DNA of 37,688 nt from Pseudoflavonifractor sp. AF19-9AC (GCF_003478995.1 NZ_QUGI01000002.1:39103-76790), one strand, 5' to 3'; positions 23,157 to 31,799 are shown, numbered from the stretch's first letter. Translations and numbers: made by a program. Notes: a model not told the origin generated them from the letters alone.

Positions 23157-23216
23157 GGAACCCCCCTGTCAAGTTCTTCCCGCCCCGGCATACACTGTGA
23201 CAGGAGGTGATTTTCC

Positions 23217-23429
23217 TTGGATTTACGGAATCAGAACATTACAGTAGGCGAACTGCTGGACAACCCCAAATCCCGGGCGGTGTTCCAGCGCCGTTTCGGC
23301 AAGTTTATGAACCACCCCATGGTGAAGGCGGCCCGGTCTTTGACCCTGAAACAGCTGGCGGAGATGGCTTCCGTCTATCTGCCCAAAAAGACCATCGACG
23401 ACACCATCCGGGAGCTGCAGCGGCTGTAA
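23217..23429 (+). CDS. Small helical protein with TTG start
   Basis: A 70-residue protein I cannot assign. It has an N-terminal NITVGELLDNPKSRAVFQRR and a C-terminal MVKAARSLTLKQLAEMAS plus a final amphipathic helix. The layout resembles small helical cap domains found at the end of some carbohydrate-active enzymes, but here it stands alone. The only start compatible with the ribosome site AGGAGG (nine bases upstream) is TTG at 23217. It could be co-transcribed with nothing, since pgeF has its own promoter further on. Base composition and codon use look like the neighbours, supporting a real gene. Confidence 0.7.
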   Translation: MDLRNQNITVGELLDNPKSRAVFQRRFGKFMNHPMVKAARSLTLKQLAEMASVYLPKKTIDDTIRELQRL

Positions 23430-23497
23430 GGCCCCCTTCTTCGGCACTGCGCCCCCAAGTTTGGAAAACCTCGTGCGGATTTCTCCTTTGTGACGGG

Positions 23498-23526
23498 TTG
23501 CCAGATACGTAGTTTTGGGATAAAAT
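23498..23526 (+). promoter_or_regulatory. Promoter for pgeF
   Basis: TTGCCA, 17-base spacer, TAAAAT, about 30 bases before the pgeF start. Confidence 0.72.
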
Positions 23527-23558
23527 AGAATATCAATTTATGCTCAGGAGGGACTGTC

Positions 23559-24377
23559 ATGGAAATCATTCAAACGGTGCGCCATGGCGTCCCTTTCTTT
23601 TTCTGCAACCACCCCGCCTGGGCGGGAGCGGCCCACGGCTTCTCCTCCCGACAGGGCGGCGTCTCCCCGGCTCCCTTTGACAGCCTCAACCTGGGGGCCA
23701 ACCGTGGGGACACGCCGGAGCGGGTGGAGGAAAACTTCCGCCGCTTCTGCGCGGCGGTGGGCTCCACTCCGGAGACGGTGGTAAAAAACCACCAGGTCCA
23801 CGGCAAGGTGGTGCGCCCTATCACCTCCCCTGAGGAGGCTGTCCCCCTGTCCCAGCCCGGCACCTTTCCCGCCGACGCCCTGGTCACCGACGTGCCCGGC
23901 ATATGCCTCACCGTCTTCTCCGCCGACTGCATCCCGGTGCTGCTCTACGACCCGGTACACCGGGTGGTGGGGGCCGCCCACGCCGGCTGGCGGGGCACCG
24001 CCGCGGGTGCAGCCTACGAGCTGGCCCGGGTGATGCGGGAAGACTACGGCTGTGCCCCGGCGGACATCCTGGCGGCCATCGGTCCGGGCATCTCCCCCTG
24101 CTGTTTTGAAACCCACGCCGACGTCCCCGAAGGCCTGCGCTCCGGACTGGGGGAGGCGGCGGAGCCCTTCATTCGCCCCCTTCCCGGCGGCGAGAAGTTC
24201 CGCGTGGATCTGAAGGGTGCCAACGCCCGCTGGCTGCAAGAGGCCGGTCTCTCCCCCGATCACATCGCCGTCAGCTCCCTGTGTACCGCCTGCCGCCCCG
24301 ACCTCTTCTGGTCCCACCGGCGGCTGGGCCAGGCCAGGGGCAGCATGGCCGCCATGATTGAACTGCGAGGCAAATAA
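23559..24377 (+). CDS. pgeF: Peptidoglycan editing factor PgeF (YfiH family)
   Basis: A 272-residue protein of the YfiH/laccase-domain family. Known members hydrolyse mis-incorporated serine from peptidoglycan precursors (PgeF), and some act on nucleosides; older 'polyphenol oxidase' names come from these copper/zinc-binding motifs. Present here: HGFSSRQGGVS at the start, NHQVHG (metal histidine), FSADCIPVLLYDP (metal cysteine), AHAGWRGTAAG (metal histidine), and AIGPGISPCCFE. Length is normal. The ATG has AGGAGG seven bases upstream. The lipoprotein gene follows after nine bases, so both are probably one operon, though they have no obvious functional link. Confidence 0.92.
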   Translation: MEIIQTVRHGVPFFFCNHPAWAGAAHGFSSRQGGVSPAPFDSLNLGANRGDTPERVEENFRRFCAAVGSTPETVVKNHQVHGKVVRPITSPEEAVPLSQPGTFPADALVTDVPGICLTVFSADCIPVLLYDPVHRVVGAAHAGWRGTAAGAAYELARVMREDYGCAPADILAAIGPGISPCCFETHADVPEGLRSGLGEAAEPFIRPLPGGEKFRVDLKGANARWLQEAGLSPDHIAVSSLCTACRPDLFWSHRRLGQARGSMAAMIELRGK

Positions 24378-24386
24378 GGAAACACT

Positions 24387-25895
24387 ATGAAATTACGACC
24401 GCTGTTGTCTCTTCTGCTGTGCGCAGCCCTCCTTCTGCCGGGCTGCTCCCCCCAGAGCGACCCCGCCTCCTCCCAGGATGGAAGCAGTTCCTCTGCCCAG
24501 GGAGGAAACGCCTCCGGCGAGACGGTCCCCTTCGCTCTGGCCATTTACCCCGACTATACTCTCCATCCGGTGCTGGCGGAAAACCGGGCCAATCTCACCC
24601 TGGCCCCCCTGCTCTATGAGCCGCTCTTCCAGCTGGACGAGCAGTTTCAGCCCCAGAACGTACTGTGCCAGAGCTACTCCGTCAGCGAGGACGGCCTTAC
24701 CTGGACCTTCCTTCTGCGCTCCGGGGTCACCTTCTCCGACGGCACCCCCCTCACCGGCACGGTGACGGCCGACGCACTGAATCTGGCCCGGCAGGAGGGC
24801 TCCCGGTACGCCCAGCGCCTCGCCTCGGTGGTATCCATCACCGGTGACGAGGGCTCGGTGACCATGGTCCTCTCCCGCCCTAACCGCTCCCTGCCCGCCC
24901 TGCTGGACATTCCCATCGCCCTCACCAACACCCAGCGCCCGGCGGGCACCGGCCCCTATGTGCTGACGGAGACGGAGGAGGGCCTCTCCCTCACCGCCCG
25001 CTCCGGCTGGTGGCAGAACAAGACCCTGCCCGCCCAGGAGCTCCCCCTGCGAGAGATGCGCAAGGCGGACGATCAGCTCTCCGCCTTCTCCTCGGGGGAT
25101 GTGGGGCTGGTGGATGTGGACCTCATGGGCACCAACGCCATGGGCTACTCCGGCAGCTACGAGACCTGGGACTACGCCACCACCACCCTTCTTTACCTGG
25201 GCTTCAACACCCAGAGTGGCCTGTGTACCGATCCCCAGGCCCGCCGGGCCCTGCCCCTGGCCATCGACCGGGACTCCATCGCCCAGACCGATTACGCCCG
25301 CCACGCCGTGGCCGCCGCCCTCCCGGTTCACCCCAACAGCCCCCTCTACAACGAGGAGCTGGCCCAATCGGTGAGCTATAATCCGGAACAGTTGGTGGCC
25401 CAGCTGGAGGAGCTGAATGTACCCCGCCGGGATCTGGTGCTGCTGGTAAACAGTGAAAACACGGCCAAGCTCTCCGCTGCCCAGCGCATCGTCTACCAGC
25501 TGGACGCGGCCGGGGTGCCCGTCACCCTGAAGCCCCTGCCCTTTGAGGAGTTTACTGCCGCCCTGCAGGCGGGCAGCTTTGACCTCTATCTGGGTGAGGT
25601 GGTGCTCACCGCCGACTTTGACCTCACCGCCCTGCTCTCCTCCGACGGCGCGCTGAACTACGGCCGCTGGCAGGACAGCCAGTTTCCGGCTCTGCTCACC
25701 GCCTTTCTCCAGGCGTCGGACAGCACCCGGGAGGGCGCGGCCTATACCTTATACAATTATCTCTGCCAGCAGATGCCCATCGCCCCCATCTGCTTTAAAA
25801 ACGCCTCGGTGCTTACCCAGTGGGGGCGGCTGTCCGGACTGTCACCGGTCCGCGGTAACGTGTTCTACCAGTTGGAGAACTGGACCATTTCATAA
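24387..25895 (+). CDS. Oligopeptide/nickel-type ABC binding lipoprotein
   Basis: A 502-residue extracellular solute-binding protein of family 5 (peptide/nickel). Lipobox LLPGC places lipidation at C20, followed by a serine/glutamine-rich linker to about residue 45. NLTLAPLLYEPLFQLD, then DGLTWTFLLRSGVTFSDGTPLT, is the family 5 signature block, and ARRALPLAIDRDSIAQ in the middle is equally typical. It lies nine bases downstream of pgeF. No permease or ATPase gene of this type is in the window, so it is an orphan binding protein here and must use a transporter encoded elsewhere or act as a sensor. The ligand cannot be inferred. Confidence 0.88.
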   Translation: MKLRPLLSLLLCAALLLPGCSPQSDPASSQDGSSSSAQGGNASGETVPFALAIYPDYTLHPVLAENRANLTLAPLLYEPLFQLDEQFQPQNVLCQSYSVSEDGLTWTFLLRSGVTFSDGTPLTGTVTADALNLARQEGSRYAQRLASVVSITGDEGSVTMVLSRPNRSLPALLDIPIALTNTQRPAGTGPYVLTETEEGLSLTARSGWWQNKTLPAQELPLREMRKADDQLSAFSSGDVGLVDVDLMGTNAMGYSGSYETWDYATTTLLYLGFNTQSGLCTDPQARRALPLAIDRDSIAQTDYARHAVAAALPVHPNSPLYNEELAQSVSYNPEQLVAQLEELNVPRRDLVLLVNSENTAKLSAAQRIVYQLDAAGVPVTLKPLPFEEFTAALQAGSFDLYLGEVVLTADFDLTALLSSDGALNYGRWQDSQFPALLTAFLQASDSTREGAAYTLYNYLCQQMPIAPICFKNASVLTQWGRLSGLSPVRGNVFYQLENWTIS

Positions 25896-25919
25896 ACAGA
25901 AGAATCCCATGCTGTCCCC

Positions 25920-25940
25920 GCGCGGCGGCGCCGCGCTTTG
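25920..25940 (+). other. GC-rich hairpin before purL
   Basis: A 7-bp perfect stem (25920-25926 with 25930-25936) followed by TTTG. It could be a weak terminator after the lipoprotein gene or part of the purL leader; I saw no promoter in this gap. Confidence 0.4.
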
Positions 25941-25973
25941 AATCTAGACGCAAGGAAGCGGAGGAAAAGGAAA

Positions 25974-28900
25974 ATGAGTGTATTTCGCTGTTATTCCATG
26001 AAGAAGCCGGGCTATGACGTGGAGGCCCAGGGCCTTTGCAGCGCTCTGAAGGAGCAGCTGGGCATCGCCGGACTGGAGGGGATCACCATCCTCAACCGGT
26101 ACGACGCTGACCAGATTGACCCCGCCGTCTACGAGCAGGCCAAGTCCATCGTCTTCTCCGAGCCCCAGGTGGACGCGGTTTATGACGAGACCTTCCCTGC
26201 CCCCCAGGGCAGCCACACCGTCCTGGCGGTGGAGGCCCTGCCGGGCCAGTTTGACCAGCGGGCCGATTCCTGTGCCCAGTGCATCCAGCTCATGGCCGGA
26301 GTGGACCGCCCCCTCATCGCCTACGCCAAGGTGTACATTCTGAAGGGTACCCTCACCGGGGAGGAGCTGGACAAAATCCGGGACTACCTCATTAACCCGG
26401 TGGAGAGCCGGGAGGCCTCCATGGACAAACCTGACACCCTGGTACGTACCCACACCATCCCCGACCATGTGGACACGGTGGCCGGCTTCACCACCCTGGA
26501 CGAGGCGGGCCTTCAGGCGCTGCTGTCCTCCCTGGGCCTGGCCATGGACCTGGATGACCTGAAGTTCCTCCAGACCTACTTCCGGGACGAGGAGAAGCGG
26601 GACCCCACCATCACCGAGGTGCGGGTGGTGGACACCTACTGGTCCGACCACTGCCGCCACACCACCTTCTCCACCCATATCGACTCCGTGGAGCTCTCCG
26701 ACGAGGCAGTGAAGGCCGCCTACCAGCGCTATCTGGACGGCCGTGTGGAGGTCTATGGGGAGGAGAAGGCCGCCGCGCGGCCCCAGACCCTCATGGACAT
26801 CGCCACTCTGGGTACCAAGGTACTGAAAAAGCGGGGCCTGCTCCCCGAGCTGGACGAGAGCGAGGAGATCAACGCCTGCTCCATCCACGTCCCCGCCATG
26901 GTGGACGGCAAGGAGCAGGACTGGCTCCTCATGTTCAAGAACGAGACCCACAACCACCCCACCGAGATCGAGCCCTTCGGCGGCGCGGCCACCTGCATCG
27001 GCGGCTGCATCCGTGACCCCCTCTCCGGCCGCGTGTATGTCCACCAGGCCATGCGCGTCACCGGCGGCGGCGATCCCCGGGTGCCCTTTGCCCAGACCAC
27101 CCCGGGCAAGCTGCCCCAGCGGAAGCTGGCCCAGACCGCCGCGGCGGGCTACTCCTCCTACGGTAACCAGATCGGCCTGGCCACCGGCCATGTGGCCGAG
27201 GTCTACCACGAGGGCTACATCGCCAAGCGCCTGGAGTGCGGTGCGGTAGTGGGTGCGGCTCCTGCCGACCATGTGCGCCGTGAGGTACCCGCCCCCGGTG
27301 ACGTGGTCATCCTGCTGGGCGGCCGCACCGGCCGTGACGGCATCGGCGGCGCCACCGGCTCCTCCAAGAGCCACAACATGAAGTCCCTCACCACCATGGC
27401 TTCCGAGGTCCAGAAGGGCAACGCCCCCGAGGAGCGGAAGATCCAGCGGCTGTTCCGCAACGGCGAGGTCACCCGCCTCATCAAGCGCTGCAACGACTTC
27501 GGCGCCGGCGGCGTCAGCGTGGCCATTGGCGAGCTGGCCGACGGCCTGGAGATTGAGCTGGACGCCGTGCGCAAGAAGTACGACGGTCTGGACGGCACGG
27601 AGCTTGCCATCTCCGAGAGCCAGGAGCGTATGGCTGTGGTAGTGGCCCCCGAGGACGCGGACAAGTTCATTGCCGCCGCCGAGGCGGAGAACCTGGAGGC
27701 CTACCGGGTGGCCGTGGTCACCGAGAGCCCCCGCATGGTCATGCACTGGAAGGGCCAGAAGATTGCCGATTTGTCCCGTGCCTTTCTGAACACCAACGGC
27801 GCGGTGAAGCACGCCCGCGTGGAGGTGGCGGACACCGACCGTTCTTCCCTGAACAAGGCTTCCGCCTCCTCCCTGAAGGAGATGGCTGCCAGCCTGAAGT
27901 GCGCCTCCCGCCGGGGCCTTACCGAGCGCTTTGACGGCTCCATCGGCGCCGCCAGCGTGCTGATGCCCTTCGGCGGTGCAGCCCAGCGCACCCCCGCCCA
28001 GGCCATGGCCGCCCTCTTCCCCGTGGAGCCCGGCCAGGAGACCGACCAGGCCAGCGTCATGGCCTGGGGCTTCGACCCGGAGCGCATGAGCGTGGACCCC
28101 TACACCGGCGCCCACGAGTCGGTGTACGTCTCCATGGCCAAGATTGTGGCCGCCGGCGCCGACTACCAGAAGGCCTACCTCACCTTCCAGGAGTTCTTTG
28201 AGAAGCTTCGGGACGAGCCCCAGCGCTGGGGCAAGCCCTTTGCCGCCCTGCTGGGCGGCCTGGACGCCCAGCTGGAGCTGGGTGCCGCCGCCATCGGCGG
28301 CAAGGACTCCATGTCCGGCTCCTTCCTGGACAAGGACGTGCCCCCCACCCTCATCTCCTTTGCCATCGCCCCCCTGAAGGCGGGCGAGGTCCTCTCCCCC
28401 GAGTTCAAGGCCGGGGAGCACCCGGTCTACCTGTTCCGCTCCCAGGATACCAAGAGCGCCTGGTCCGCCTTCCACGCCCTGTGTCAGGCCGGCAAGGTGA
28501 AGGCCGCCTGGGCAGTGGAGAACGGTCTCGGTGAAGCCGTCATGAACATGTCTTTCGGCAACTCCATCGGCTTCCAGGCCGGTCTGGAGGATGTGGACTG
28601 GTATGTGGCCATGCCCGGCGCCATTGTGGCCGAGCTGAGCGAGGAAGTGAACGACCCCTGCGCCGTCCGCATCGGTGAGACCACCAAGGCTCCCTTCGTG
28701 GCCCTCCCCGGCGAGGCCGTCTCCATTGAGGAGCTCCAGAATCTCAACGACGGCGTGCTGGAAAAGGTCTATGCCACCCGGGCCGGCGGCTCCGAGGCCG
28801 TGGAGCCCATCTCCTGGGACAAGCGCTCCATCGCCGTGTGCAAGAACAAGGTGGCCCGGCCCAAGGCGGTCATCCCCGTCTTCCCCGGCACCAACTGCGA

Positions 28901-29654
28901 GTACGACACCGCCAAGGCCTGTCTCCGCGCGGGCATTGAGCCGGAGATCATCGTGGTCCGCAACCTGACCACCGACTTCCTGTCCCAGGCCGCCCAGGCC
29001 CTGGAGAAGGCCATCCGCTCCGCCCAGATGATGGTGCTGCCCGGCGGCTTCTCCGGCGGCGACGAGCCCGAGGGTTCCGGCAAGTTCATTGCCTCCTTCC
29101 TCCGCTCCCCCGCCCTCAGCGACGCCATCATGGACCTGCTGAAGAACCGTGATGGCCTGATGCTGGGCATCTGCAACGGCTTCCAGGCCCTCATCAAGCT
29201 GGGTCTGGTGCCCTATGGCGAGATCCGTCCCATGGACGGCGACTGCCCCACTCTGACCTACAACCTCATCGGCCGTCACCAGAGCCGGTATGTCACCACC
29301 CGGGTGGCCTCCGTCCAGTCCCCCTGGATGCTGAAGTCCAATGTGGGTGACCTCCACACGGTGCCCATCTCCCACGGCGAGGGCCGCTTCGTCGCTCCCG
29401 CCCAGGTAGTGGCGGACCTCATCGCCAATGGCCAGGTGGCCACCCAGTACGTAGACCTGGAGGGCAAGCCCTCCATGGACATCGACGTCAACCCCAACGG
29501 CTCCATGGAGGCCATCGAGGGCATCTTCTCCCCCGACGGCCGGGTCTTCGGCAAGATGGGCCACTCCGAGCGCCGCGGTCCCTATGTGGGCGTCAACATC
29601 CCCGGCGAGAAGCACCAGCCCCTCTTTGAGTCGGGCGCCCTGTACTTCCGTTAA
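25974..29654 (+). CDS. purL: Phosphoribosylformylglycinamidine synthase (PurL)
   Basis: A 1226-residue single-chain FGAM synthase, which converts FGAR, ATP and glutamine to FGAM in purine biosynthesis. Length and layout fit the clostridial single-chain type: N-terminal PurS-like domain (about 1-165), a linker, two AIR-synthase-like halves with the TYWSDHCRHTTF motif early in the first half, NETHNHPTEIEPFGGAATC, and GKDSMSG in the second half, and a C-terminal glutaminase domain from about residue 965. The glutaminase has PGTNCEYDTAKA, GGFSGGDE, the nucleophile C1067 in LGICNGFQ, and HGEGRF plus a C-terminal MGHSERRGPY. The start is the ATG at 25974, nine bases after GGAGG; the frame continues upstream without support. 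It is a stand-alone pur gene here, not in a purine operon. Confidence 0.97.
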   Translation: MSVFRCYSMKKPGYDVEAQGLCSALKEQLGIAGLEGITILNRYDADQIDPAVYEQAKSIVFSEPQVDAVYDETFPAPQGSHTVLAVEALPGQFDQRADSCAQCIQLMAGVDRPLIAYAKVYILKGTLTGEELDKIRDYLINPVESREASMDKPDTLVRTHTIPDHVDTVAGFTTLDEAGLQALLSSLGLAMDLDDLKFLQTYFRDEEKRDPTITEVRVVDTYWSDHCRHTTFSTHIDSVELSDEAVKAAYQRYLDGRVEVYGEEKAAARPQTLMDIATLGTKVLKKRGLLPELDESEEINACSIHVPAMVDGKEQDWLLMFKNETHNHPTEIEPFGGAATCIGGCIRDPLSGRVYVHQAMRVTGGGDPRVPFAQTTPGKLPQRKLAQTAAAGYSSYGNQIGLATGHVAEVYHEGYIAKRLECGAVVGAAPADHVRREVPAPGDVVILLGGRTGRDGIGGATGSSKSHNMKSLTTMASEVQKGNAPEERKIQRLFRNGEVTRLIKRCNDFGAGGVSVAIGELADGLEIELDAVRKKYDGLDGTELAISESQERMAVVVAPEDADKFIAAAEAENLEAYRVAVVTESPRMVMHWKGQKIADLSRAFLNTNGAVKHARVEVADTDRSSLNKASASSLKEMAASLKCASRRGLTERFDGSIGAASVLMPFGGAAQRTPAQAMAALFPVEPGQETDQASVMAWGFDPERMSVDPYTGAHESVYVSMAKIVAAGADYQKAYLTFQEFFEKLRDEPQRWGKPFAALLGGLDAQLELGAAAIGGKDSMSGSFLDKDVPPTLISFAIAPLKAGEVLSPEFKAGEHPVYLFRSQDTKSAWSAFHALCQAGKVKAAWAVENGLGEAVMNMSFGNSIGFQAGLEDVDWYVAMPGAIVAELSEEVNDPCAVRIGETTKAPFVALPGEAVSIEELQNLNDGVLEKVYATRAGGSEAVEPISWDKRSIAVCKNKVARPKAVIPVFPGTNCEYDTAKACLRAGIEPEIIVVRNLTTDFLSQAAQALEKAIRSAQMMVLPGGFSGGDEPEGSGKFIASFLRSPALSDAIMDLLKNRDGLMLGICNGFQALIKLGLVPYGEIRPMDGDCPTLTYNLIGRHQSRYVTTRVASVQSPWMLKSNVGDLHTVPISHGEGRFVAPAQVVADLIANGQVATQYVDLEGKPSMDIDVNPNGSMEAIEGIFSPDGRVFGKMGHSERRGPYVGVNIPGEKHQPLFESGALYFR

Positions 29655-29717
29655 GGGTCCCTTTCCCGTCCCCTTCCGCCCCCGCCGGCGCTGCCGGCAC
29701 CAGAAAAGGAGCTACCG

Positions 29718-30404
29718 ATGGATCACATTCCGGAATATCGCGGGACGCTTCGCAGCCATCTGCTGGACATCCCCCGCGTCATCAACCAGTGCTCAGGCAT
29801 CCGTATTTTCGGGCGGAAAATCCGCTCCCTGGTCTTTTCCACTGACGTGGCAATCATCAAAAATGTAAACGCCGACGCCATCATTGCCGTCTATCCCTTC
29901 ACCCCCCAGCCCGCCATCACCCAGGCCATTATCAATGTGGCCGACGTCCCCGTCTTTGCCGGGGTGGGGGGCGGCACCACCAACGGGGCTCGCTCGGTGC
30001 GGCTGGCCGCCTACGCCGAGCACCAGGGGGCTTACGGCGTGGTGGTCAACGCCCCCATCGGCGATGAGACCATTTTCCAGATCAAACAGGTGGTAGATAT
30101 CCCTGTCATTGCCACCATCGTCTCGGTGGAGATGGACATCGGCCGGCGCATTGCCTCGGGTGCGGACATTCTCAACGTGTCGGGTGCGGCCAAAACCCCC
30201 GAAATTGTGGCCGCCATCCGAAAGGACTTCCCCAACATCCCCATCATCGCCACGGGCGGTCCCACCGACGAGGACATCCAGCGCACCATCGACGCAGGTG
30301 CCAACGCCATCACCTACACGCCGCCCACCAACGGCGCTCTGTTTGCCAAAATGATGCGGGATTATCGGGCCCGGTTTGACCCCAAGGACGACTCCGCTAC
30401 ATAA
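29718..30404 (+). CDS. TIM-barrel protein, function unassigned
   Basis: A 228-residue protein that looks like a phosphate-binding TIM barrel: strands end in IIAVYPFTPQP, VPVFAGVGGGTT, YGVVVNAPIGDE, PVIATIVSVEMDIGRRI, ADILNVSGAAKTPE, IPIIATGGPTDEDIQ and ANAITYTPPTNG. The glycine-rich ATGGPTDED after the seventh strand is a typical phosphate loop, as in ThiG-, thiamine phosphate- and histidine-pathway enzymes. Similar proteins of Clostridia carry a general 'hydrolase' label, which I do not consider established. It starts at an ATG with AAAGGAG eight bases upstream, 63 bases after purL, and ends at a terminator, so it is probably co-transcribed with purL. The link to purine synthesis is only positional. 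Confidence 0.8.
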   Translation: MDHIPEYRGTLRSHLLDIPRVINQCSGIRIFGRKIRSLVFSTDVAIIKNVNADAIIAVYPFTPQPAITQAIINVADVPVFAGVGGGTTNGARSVRLAAYAEHQGAYGVVVNAPIGDETIFQIKQVVDIPVIATIVSVEMDIGRRIASGADILNVSGAAKTPEIVAAIRKDFPNIPIIATGGPTDEDIQRTIDAGANAITYTPPTNGALFAKMMRDYRARFDPKDDSAT

Positions 30405-30412
30405 TTGCTTCT

Positions 30413-30454
30413 GGGAGGGACTTCGCAAAGCGAGGTCCCTCCCCTTCATCTTTT
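30413..30454 (+). terminator. Terminator after the TIM-barrel gene
   Basis: A 14-bp stem with one G-T pair (30413-30426 with 30430-30443, loop AAA), followed by a T-rich stretch. Confidence 0.8.
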
Positions 30455-30534
30455 ATGAAATTTTAATCTTTTCCCCCGGGGGTTTTAAGAATCGTCTGCT
30501 ATACTGGCTCCACCCTGATAGGAGGAAACCTGAT

Positions 30535-30762
30535 ATGCTGTCTCTTCTTGCCCTGTCCCTGATCTGCCTCATTGCCCTGCCCGTCTTTCTTTTGGGCATG
30601 GTGCTGCTGAGCGTCCCCTTTCTGGTCATTATGGCCATACTGCCCTGGCTTCTCCGGATCATTGCGGTGGTTCTGCTTCTTCGCGCCCTGCTGGATCAGC
30701 CCTTCCAGTTCTCCAGTCTGCTTCCTGCCGCCATCGCTTTCCTGCTTTCCCTGGTGCTCTAA
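30535..30762 (+). CDS. Small hydrophobic membrane protein
   Basis: A 75-residue protein made almost entirely of hydrophobic residues, with about three membrane segments (residues 1-20, 25-50 and 58-75). No family recognised. The ATG has AGGAGG nine bases upstream, a strong site that supports expression. A TATACT box lies about 31 bases before the start, but I see no good -35. The downstream gap has a 9-bp hairpin (30769-30777 with 30781-30789) that is followed by an A-run rather than a T-run, so it is a poor terminator for this gene. Confidence 0.7.
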   Translation: MLSLLALSLICLIALPVFLLGMVLLSVPFLVIMAILPWLLRIIAVVLLLRALLDQPFQFSSLLPAAIAFLLSLVL

Positions 30763-30814
30763 TGGCCCTTTTCTGCCCCTGGCAGAAAAATTCAAAAAAA
30801 GAAAAAAATTTGTA

Positions 30815-30843
30815 TTGACAATTGGGACAAGATCCGCTATACT
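30815..30843 (+). promoter_or_regulatory. Promoter of the tRNA cluster
   Basis: TTGACA, 17-base spacer, TATACT, about 30 bases before the first tRNA; close to consensus, as usual for stable RNA genes. Confidence 0.85.
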
Positions 30844-30873
30844 AACTCTTGCCCTGTTTGAGACGGGCGAAAC

Positions 30874-30950
30874 GGCGGCATAGCTCAGTTGGCTAGAGCA
30901 CGCGGTTCATACCCGCGGTGTCACTGGTTCGAATCCAGTTGCCGCTACCA
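30874..30950 (+). tRNA. tRNA-Met (CAT), elongator
   Basis: A 77-base cloverleaf with encoded CCA. Acceptor arms GGCGGCA and TGCCGCT, anticodon stem CGCGG/CCGCG around the loop TTCATAC, T-arm GGTTCGAATCC. The anticodon stem lacks the GGG/CCC pairs of initiator tRNA, and the acceptor ends match elongator tRNA-Met of Bacillus subtilis, so this is the elongator form. A tRNA-Ile reading AUA also has CAT and cannot be formally excluded. Confidence 0.93.
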
Positions 30951-30992
30951 CTTCAAGGAACGGGTCATCGATCCGATTTCATAGATAGAAAC

Positions 30993-31067
30993 GGCCCGGT
31001 GGTCAAGCGGTTAAGACTCCGCCCTTTCACGGCGGCAACACGGGTTCGAGTCCCGTCCGGGTCACCA
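30993..31067 (+). tRNA. tRNA-Glu (TTC)
   Basis: A 75-base cloverleaf with encoded CCA. Acceptor arms GGCCCGG and CCGGGTC, anticodon stem CCGCC/GGCGG with loop CTTTCAC, T-arm GGGTTCGAGTCCC. Same transcript as the flanking tRNAs. Confidence 0.95.
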
Positions 31068-31088
31068 CTTCGCCGATTTCTCCAATAT

Positions 31089-31164
31089 GGAGGCATAGCT
31101 CAGCTGGTAGAGCGTCCGCCTCACACGCGGAAGGTCACAGATTCGAGTTCTGTTGTCTCCACCA
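31089..31164 (+). tRNA. tRNA-Val (CAC)
   Basis: A 76-base cloverleaf with encoded CCA. Acceptor arms GGAGGCA and TGTCTCC, anticodon stem TCCGC/GCGGA with loop CTCACAC, T-arm AGATTCGAGTTCT. Last of the three tRNAs, directly followed by a terminator. Confidence 0.95.
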
Positions 31165-31165
31165 G

Positions 31166-31198
31166 AAAAAAGCCACGTCAATGACGTGGCTTTTTTCC
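31166..31198 (+). terminator. Terminator of the tRNA cluster
   Basis: A6 tract, 9-bp perfect stem GCCACGTCA/TGACGTGGC, T6 tract. Confidence 0.92.
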
Positions 31199-31277
31199 TT
31201 TCCTTTTTCGTTTTGAATTTACCACGGTGGGCGACCGTCTCCAGAGCGCAAGTCAAAGATGCTGATACCACCCCTGC

Positions 31278-31314
31278 AAAAAAGCAGCCACACAGAATTG
31301 TGCGGCTGCTTTTT
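31278..31314 (-). terminator. Terminator of the GNAT gene
   Basis: A6 tract and GCAGCC-CACA stem with one mismatch, paired across loop GAAT, then TTTTT; on the minus strand it lies 30 bases beyond the acetyltransferase stop. Confidence 0.8.
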
Positions 31315-31343
31315 CTCTTCCTTTTTGAACCAGACTGCCGTCC

Positions 31344-31799
31344 TCAGGCATCTCTCTGCGCCGCTTCCAGAACCATGACCTTTTCCCCCTTGGTATCCAG
31401 CTCTCCATTAAATTGGAAGCCGTAGTTCTGATACAAGGCAATGGCCATTTCATTCTCTTCATACACGCTCAGATAAATATCTTCAGCGGAGTACTGGTCC
31501 CGAATCAATGCAAGGATCTGCTCCATTGCGCTTCTGGCATACCCCCGCCCCTGATAGCGCCGGTCAATCAGCAGCCGGTCAAACCATACCCGGGCGCGGC
31601 CGTTCTCCCGGATTCGCCCGTACATGGCAAACCCCACCATGGTCTCCCCCTCCCAGATGCCCACCGGCCTCCAGTCGCTGAGCTGGTCCGCCTCCTCCAG
31701 GCACTCTCTGACCGGTTCAATATAGCCGCTCTGGTGGGGGTGTACCTCCAGGGCCTCCGCAATGGGCCGGTCCTGCTGTGTAACGGGAGCAATTCTCAT
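31344..31799 (-). CDS. GNAT family N-acetyltransferase
   Basis: A 151-residue acetyl-CoA-dependent acetyltransferase. The core shows ETMVGFAMYGRI (strand 2-3), VWFDRLLIDRRYQGRGYARSAM, where R-Y-Q-G-R-G-Y-A is the acetyl-CoA pyrophosphate loop (motif A), and IYLSVYEENEMAIALYQNYGF (motif B). The DxLLID-x-x-YQGRGYG pattern and the L-S-V-Y-x-x-N-x-x-A spacing resemble PaiA/SpeG-type diamine acetyltransferases, so a polyamine substrate is possible. The ATG at 31799 has AAGGAG about 11 bases upstream; longer in-frame extension lacks a ribosome site. It lies beyond the GntR gene on the same strand with a 61-base gap. Confidence 0.87.
   Translation of the reverse strand: MRIAPVTQQDRPIAEALEVHPHQSGYIEPVRECLEEADQLSDWRPVGIWEGETMVGFAMYGRIRENGRARVWFDRLLIDRRYQGRGYARSAMEQILALIRDQYSAEDIYLSVYEENEMAIALYQNYGFQFNGELDTKGEKVMVLEAAQRDA

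Noticed and set aside
23195..23205. CATACACT before the 70-residue protein as a sporulation sigma-E -10 box.
   Set aside because: The -10 matches, but I found no -35 at the proper spacing, so I did not list a promoter.
25944..29615. A very long open frame on the minus strand opposite purL.
   Set aside because: It is a by-product of the GC-rich codon pattern of purL. The protein it would encode is glycine/histidine-rich and low complexity with no domain, and purL itself is certain.
30769..30789. A terminator after the small membrane protein.
   Set aside because: The 9-bp stem is good, but it is flanked by T before and A after on the plus strand, so it is not oriented as a terminator for this gene.
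30874..30950. The CAT tRNA as initiator tRNA-Met.
   Set aside because: The anticodon stem lacks the three G-C pairs of initiator tRNA, and the acceptor end matches the elongator type.
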